From Chlorocebus sabaeus (taxonomy: Eukaryota; Chordata; Mammalia; Primates; Cercopithecidae): a stretch of 64,000 bases of DNA. Location: positions 89,277,137 to 89,341,136 of the forward strand of contig NC_132923.1 in assembly GCF_047675955.1 (NCBI RefSeq). Direction: 5' to 3'. The notes beneath the pieces were generated by a model that saw nothing but the letters and a program-made list of their open reading frames with translations, was not told where the DNA came from and did no database searches. Shown here piece after piece: positions 57,334-64,000 of this stretch (its first letter is position 1; every line of letters begins with the position of its first letter). A program made the position numbers and the translations under genes.

Positions 57334-58950
57334 GAAAATTGGTACCAGGAGAGTGAGGTACTACTATAAAGATACCTGAACATGTGGAAGCAACTTTGGG
57401 ACTGCGTTACAGGCAGAAGTTGGAACAGTCTGGAGGGCTCAGAAGAAGACAGGAAGATGTGGGAAAGTTTAGAACTTCTTAGAGACTTGTTGAATGGTTG
57501 TGACCAAAATACTAACAGTAAAATGGACAATGAAGTCCAGGCTGAGGTGCTCTCAGACAGAGATGAACAACTTACTGGGAACTGGAGTAAAGGTCACTCT
57601 TGCTATGCTTTAGCAGAGACTGGCGGGATTTTGCTTTTGCCCTAGAGATCTGTGGAACTTTGAACTTGAGAGAGATGATTTAGAGTATCTGATGGAAGAA
57701 ATTTCTAAGCAACAAAACAATCAAGATGTAACCTGGCTGTTTCTAAAAGTGTACAGTCATATGCATTCACAAAGAGATGATCTGAAATCGGAGCTTATGC
57801 TTAAAAGGGAAGTAGAGCAAAAAAGTTTAGAAAATCCCAGCCTGGCCAAGTGGTAGAAAAGGAAAACTCATTTTCTGGGGGAAAATTCAAGGCAACTACA
57901 GAAATTTGCATAGTAACAAGGAACCAAATGTTAATAGCCAAGACAATGGGAAAAGTGTCTCTAGGGCACTTCAGAGATCTTCGTGGCAGCCCCTCCCATC
58001 ACAGGCCTGGAGGTCTAGGAGGGAAAAATGGTTTCATGGACCAGGCCCAGGACCTGGCTGTTCTGTGCAGCCTCAGGACATGGCACTCTGCGTCCCAACA
58101 GCTCCAGCTCCAGCCATGGCTAAAATGGGCCAAGGTACAGCTCAGATCATGCAAACCCCAAGCCTTGGCAGCTTCCATGTGGTGTTGGGCCTGTGGGTGT
58201 GCAGAAGACAAGAATCGGGGTTTGGGAACCTCCACCTAGATTTCAGAGGATGTATGGTAATGCCCCGATGTCCAGGCAGAAGTCTGCCACAGAGGTGGAG
58301 TCCTCATGGAGAACCTCCATTAGGGCAGTGTGAATGGGAAATGTGAAGTTGGAGCCTCCAGAGAGAGTCCCCACTGAGGCACTGCCTAGTAGAGCTGTGA
58401 GAAGAAGGCCACTGTCCTTCAGACCCTAGAATGGTAGATCCACTGACAGCTTGCACTGTACAGCTGAAAAAGTCACAGGCACTTAGCACTAGCCCGTGAA
58501 AGCAGTCACAGGAGCTCTACCCTGCAGAGCACAGGGGTGGAGCTGCCCAAGGCCTTGGGAGTTCACTCCTTGCATCAGCATGCCCTGGATGTAAGACATG
58601 GAGTGAGAGGAGACTATTTTGGAGCTTTAAGATTTAATAACTGCCCTGCTGGGTTTCAGACTTGCATAGGGCCTATAGCCCCTTTGTTTTGGCCAACTTC
58701 TCCCTTTCAGAATGGAAGCATTTACCCAATGCCTGTACCCTCATTGTATCTTGGAGGTAACTAACTTGTTTTTATTTTTTATTTTACAGGCTCATAGGCA
58801 GAAAGGACTTCTCATATCTCAGATAAGACATTGGACTTCGACTTTTGAGTTAATGCTGGAATGAGTTAAGACTTTGGGGGACTGTTGGGAAAGCACAGCT
58901 GGTTTCAAAATGTGAGAAGAACATGATGTTTGGGAGGGGCCAGGGCAGAA
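57334..58950 (+). repeat. Internal region of MaLR element
   Basis: About 1.6 kb, starting with TTGGTACCAGGAGAGTG and TGGAAGCAACTTTGGGACTG, text characteristic of THE1/MST internal sequence. The family encodes a gag-like remnant without polymerase. Here the frames are short and overlapping (57850-58239, 57906-58346) and I consider it non-coding. Confidence 0.85.
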
Positions 58951-59308
58951 TGATATGTCTTGGCTCTGTCCCCACCCAAATCTCATGTCAAATTGCAATC
59001 CCTACATGTCAGGGGAGGGATCTGGTTTGAGGTGATTGGATCATGGGGGTGGTTTCCCTATGCTGTTCTCATGATAGTGAGTGAGTTCTCACAAGATCTG
59101 ATGGTTTAAAAGTTTAAAAGTGGCAGTTCTTCCTTCACTGTCTTTCTCCTGCTGCTATGCAAGACATGCCTTGCTTCACCTTCACCTTCCACCATGATTG
59201 TAAATTTCCTGAGGCCTCCCAGCCACTTAAACCAATTAAACCTCTTTTCTTTATAAAGTACCCAAACTCAGATAGTTCTTTATAGCAGTGTGAAAATGGA
59301 TTAATACA
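58951..59308 (+). repeat. 3' LTR of MaLR element
   Basis: Begins TGATATGTCTTGG and ends GGATTAATACA. Compared with the 5' LTR it has many substitutions and a TTTAAAAG duplication near 59106-59120, so the insertion is old. Confidence 0.95.
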
Positions 59309-59867
59309 GAGGGGCTTTTTTGTTTTCTGATTTTAGTATTAATTTCTAATTTAAACCTTTGTGATTAGAGAATATTGTCTAAACCATCACTTTTACTTTT
59401 GTATGGATATATACTAGTTGATGATTTGATACCAGTATTCAAGATGTAATGATCAAATCAGGATAATTAAGATATCCATCACCTTAAACATTTATCTTTT
59501 CTTTCTGTTGGGAACATTATAGTGTCCATATTATTAATATTTTTATTTTTGTAATTTATCAAGGTTTTCTTGTTGTCTTATATTAATTGTCACAAACATT
59601 TTATGGCCAATTGAATTTTTCAATGGTAGATTATCTGTTTTTAGAATATAGATTTCAAAATGATATTTAGTCTTCTCTATCCTTAACTATTTCTTGTCCA
59701 TTTGCCTAATATATACTATGATCACTGAATTAAGTCTTCCATTAATCATGTATTTATGGTTTATTTCCCCTTGTAGCTCCTGTAGTTTCAGTTTTATGAA
59801 TATTGATGCTATATTGTTTTGTGCATAGATACCTATAACGGTTATGGACAATGACGTCCAGGTATGA

Positions 59868-60290
59868 TACACATGTGTAGTCCACACCCACATTATATCA
59901 GGGTTGGTCTTTATGACCTATAGAATATGAAAATATCACAAAAATTATGGTATATATTACTTCTGATATTAGGTTATAAAAGACCCCAGGACTTTCATCT
60001 TGGGTGCTCTCTGTTTCTCTCTCCCTCCCTCCCCCTTTCTCTCTGCTGCCCCAACAGCCAAATGAGCGAGCTTGGAGCTGCATCTGCCAGTCCCAGTAAA
60101 GCTTTCAGCTGATTATATCCCTGGCCAGCAGCCTACTGCAGCTTCCTGAGGAACCCTGAACCAAGCCAGAACCACCCAGCTAAGCAGCTCCAAGATTCCT
60201 GATCTTCAGAAACTGTATCAAATAATAAATGTTCATTGTGTTAAACTGCTAAATGTTAGGGTAATTTGATATGCATCAATGGATAATAAA
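59868..60290 (+). mobile_element. MLT1-type LTR (ERVL-MaLR)
   Basis: GATATTAGGTTATAAAAGACCCC, CTTTCATCTTGGGTGCTCTCTG, CCAGCTAAGCAGCTCCAAGATTCCTG, GAAACTGTATCAAATAATAAATGTTCATTG, in MLT1 LTR order. It interrupts the old antisense L1. Ends approximate. Confidence 0.65.
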
Positions 60291-60648
60291 TATGTTAATT
60301 GTAAATAGCAACCTTTACATATAACATGCCTGTCTTTGACTCATTTAATGCTTTCTGACTTGAGATCCTGTTTGTCTAATTATGATCTTTGTCTTCGTGT
60401 CTGCATTTGATGGATAGACCTTTGCCAAAATGTTTATTTTAAATCTATATGAATGGCTTTGCTTTAGGTATAATATGTCTCTTTTATACTGCTTAGAATT
60501 TCTTTCTTTGTGACAGTCTTTTTCTTTTAATAGGTGATTTTAGCCTGTTCACATTTATTAATATGACTGATGTATTTGGTCTTGGCTTCTGCATGTTTTT
60601 CAGTATTGATGTTACTTTGCTGAGTTCTTCACTATGAACTCTCTTTTC

Positions 60649-60650
<2 letters not shown>

Positions 60651-60688
<38 letters not shown>
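60651..60688 (+). repeat. (TG)n microsatellite
   Basis: About 19 uninterrupted TG units. Confidence 0.97.
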
Positions 60689-60690
<2 letters not shown>

Positions 60691-61719
60691 GTTAGTTTGA
60701 CAGTTAGAAAAACTGCATTTTTTTTTTAGTGGTTATATTTGTACTTAGGACTTTATATAACTTCTTTAGTTCTCTACTTCTTTAGATAGCATCTATTAGT
60801 TCCCTCCTATGAACAATGATAAAGCGGTATACTTCTTTCTTCTCCTTTCCTTTTCTTTTCTCCACTTCTCAATTTATGTCATTTATATTACTTTTTCGGT
60901 ATATACTTCTGTACTGTTAAATAGGCATATAGTTCAATCACTTGATTTGTCAGCTTTAAAATACATGCTTTTATTCTTGGTTGTAAAAGTTTAAGCAAAC
61001 AGCGAACACTCTACCTTCAATCTTCCTCCTGATCCTCTCATAATTTATATTCGTTGTATCATTCCTATATTTTTTGAACATTATTTATCTTCTATTCCTC
61101 AGCCTAATCTTCACACTGTTTTTAGTTTTTTAGTTATTTTGCTCCAACTTCCCTAATTAACTATTGGTTGATTATGCTGAAATCATGCATGTTCAAAATT
61201 GCTTGTCTATAGCCTTTATAACTGAAGAACTGCTCACTGAAGAGCACTTGGGCTGGATATAAAAACCCTCAGGTGTCATTTTCTTATCTTGAGGACTCTG
61301 TAGATGTTACTCCTCTGTCTTATAACATTAAAAGTTAATTTGAATAAATCTAAGGCTATTCTTATCTCTTTTTTTCCTCTATACATGACCTAAACTTACC
61401 TGGATTATCAAGATTCTTCCTTAATCTGTAAGGTAGAATACATTTACCAGACTATGTCTTGGTATTACCATGAATTAATATATATAGTCAATCCTACTTT
61501 ATTTCAGGAAGTAGCCTCTTGAATTAAGCTTTAAATATTCATTCTGTACTATTATATTGGTTAACTGCTTTGAGGACTCCAAAAGTCCACAAGTTGAATC
61601 TTCATTGCCTGTTTTATATACCAATCATTTTCTTTCCCCCAATCCTTTCAAAAATATTCTTCTGTTTCATTTTGCTTGCTTTTCTCATTTTTTTTTTTTT
61701 TTTTTTTTTTTTTTCATTT

Positions 61720-61755
<36 letters not shown>

Positions 61756-61761
<6 letters not shown>

Positions 61762-61974
61762 TTTATTATTATTAAACTTCAAGTTGTAGGGTACATGTGC
61801 ACAACGTGCAGGTTTGCTACATATGTATACTTGTGCCATGTTGGTGTGCTGCACCCATCAACTCGTCATTTACATCAGGTATAACTCCCAATGCAATCCC
61901 TCCCCCCTCCCCCCTCCCCATGATAGACCCCAGTGTGTGATGTTCCCCTTCCCGAGTCCAAGTGATCTCATTGT
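61756..61974 (-). other. L1 3' UTR with G-rich tract
   Basis: Follows the ORF2 stop. On the element strand the segment over 61898-61920 reads as runs of G3 to G6 separated by A, a typical L1 3' UTR polypurine/G-quadruplex tract. Confidence 0.85.

Positions 61975-64000
<2,026 letters not shown>

Larger units (their letters stand above)
56968..59308 (+). mobile_element. Complete two-LTR MaLR element (MST/THE1 type)
   Basis: Two LTRs in the same orientation (56968-57333 and 58951-59308) enclose 1617 bp of internal sequence. A perfect 5-bp duplication GAGGG (56963-56967 and 59309-59313) shows it is one insertion. MaLR elements are old retrovirus-like transposons moved by ERVL proteins. The internal part has short open frames at most (under 150 codons). 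Both LTRs carry 'GTGGCAGTTC', which fits MST, while their length (366 and 358 bp) fits THE1. Confidence 0.95.
59309..61687 (-). repeat. Old LINE-1 sequence (antisense), interrupted
   Basis: TTTGTGATTAGAGAATATTG, TTCAGTTTTATGAATATTGATGC and GTGCATAGATACC, then after the MLT1 LTR CTTTATACTGCTTAG, GCCTGTTCACATTTATTAATATGAC are antisense L1 ORF2 phrases. No usable frame. Confidence 0.6.

Noticed and set aside
57850..58346. 129- and 146-codon frames as a retroviral gene
   Set aside because: They overlap in different frames in a MaLR internal region and show no intact domain.

Overview
The window is nuclear DNA of a catarrhine primate, most likely an Old World monkey such as a macaque or baboon. 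Primate Alu dimers, MaLR LTRs and a young L1 are present. The Alus near 31.2 kb and 40.65 kb carry a GATCCGGCCACTG-type right arm and a GGGCGAGGTGG box, which from memory are typical of cercopithecoid AluYR-like lineages. I found no protein-coding gene, rRNA, tRNA or CRISPR. Apart from the L1 ORF2, no open frame resembles a known gene, so the window reads as intergenic or deep-intronic DNA.

Region by region: 1-13.6 kb is a mosaic of old L2 and MIR copies with two MLT1 LTRs, three Alu dimers, one Alu monomer and CA/TG microsatellites. It also holds an inverted pair of ~190-bp segments (863-1065 and 2378-2561, the second set into an MLT1 LTR), a pair of ~95-bp direct repeats (8826-8919 and 10243-10341), and one candidate exon (8919-9130) with good splice signals. 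From 13.6 to 29 kb L2/MIR and single-copy sequence dominate, with a decayed tandem repeat at 14.34-14.56 kb and a block that looks like constrained regulatory DNA at 21.4-22.5 kb. From 29 to 43 kb there is a Tigger transposon split by a truncated Alu, an L2 reverse-transcriptase fragment, two more candidate regulatory blocks (34.4-34.96 and 38.2-38.4 kb), a GAGTT/GAGCT repeat, a MER5-type transposon, an MST/THE1 solo LTR with exact target duplication split by an Alu, and a perfect 16-bp hairpin in a MIR. From 43 to 52 kb L2/MIR continue.

From 52 kb to the end the base composition turns AT-rich and nearly everything is LINE-1 in antisense. Old L1 fragments are interrupted by two Alus, a full-length MER1-type hAT element with a perfect 8-bp duplication, a complete two-LTR MaLR element (56968-59308, perfect 5-bp duplication) and an MLT1 LTR. 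The window ends in a young L1 whose ORF2 stays open from its stop codon to the window edge (about 674 codons).

There is no cellular gene system here; the parts are linked by the history of their insertions. Target-site duplications let many layers be ordered. The points most worth following are the possible intact L1, the inverted templated segment, the candidate exon with its repeat pair, the two decayed tandem repeats, the MIR hairpin and the regulatory-looking single-copy blocks. Subfamily names come from memory of consensus sequences, not from a search; boundaries of old repeats are approximate.
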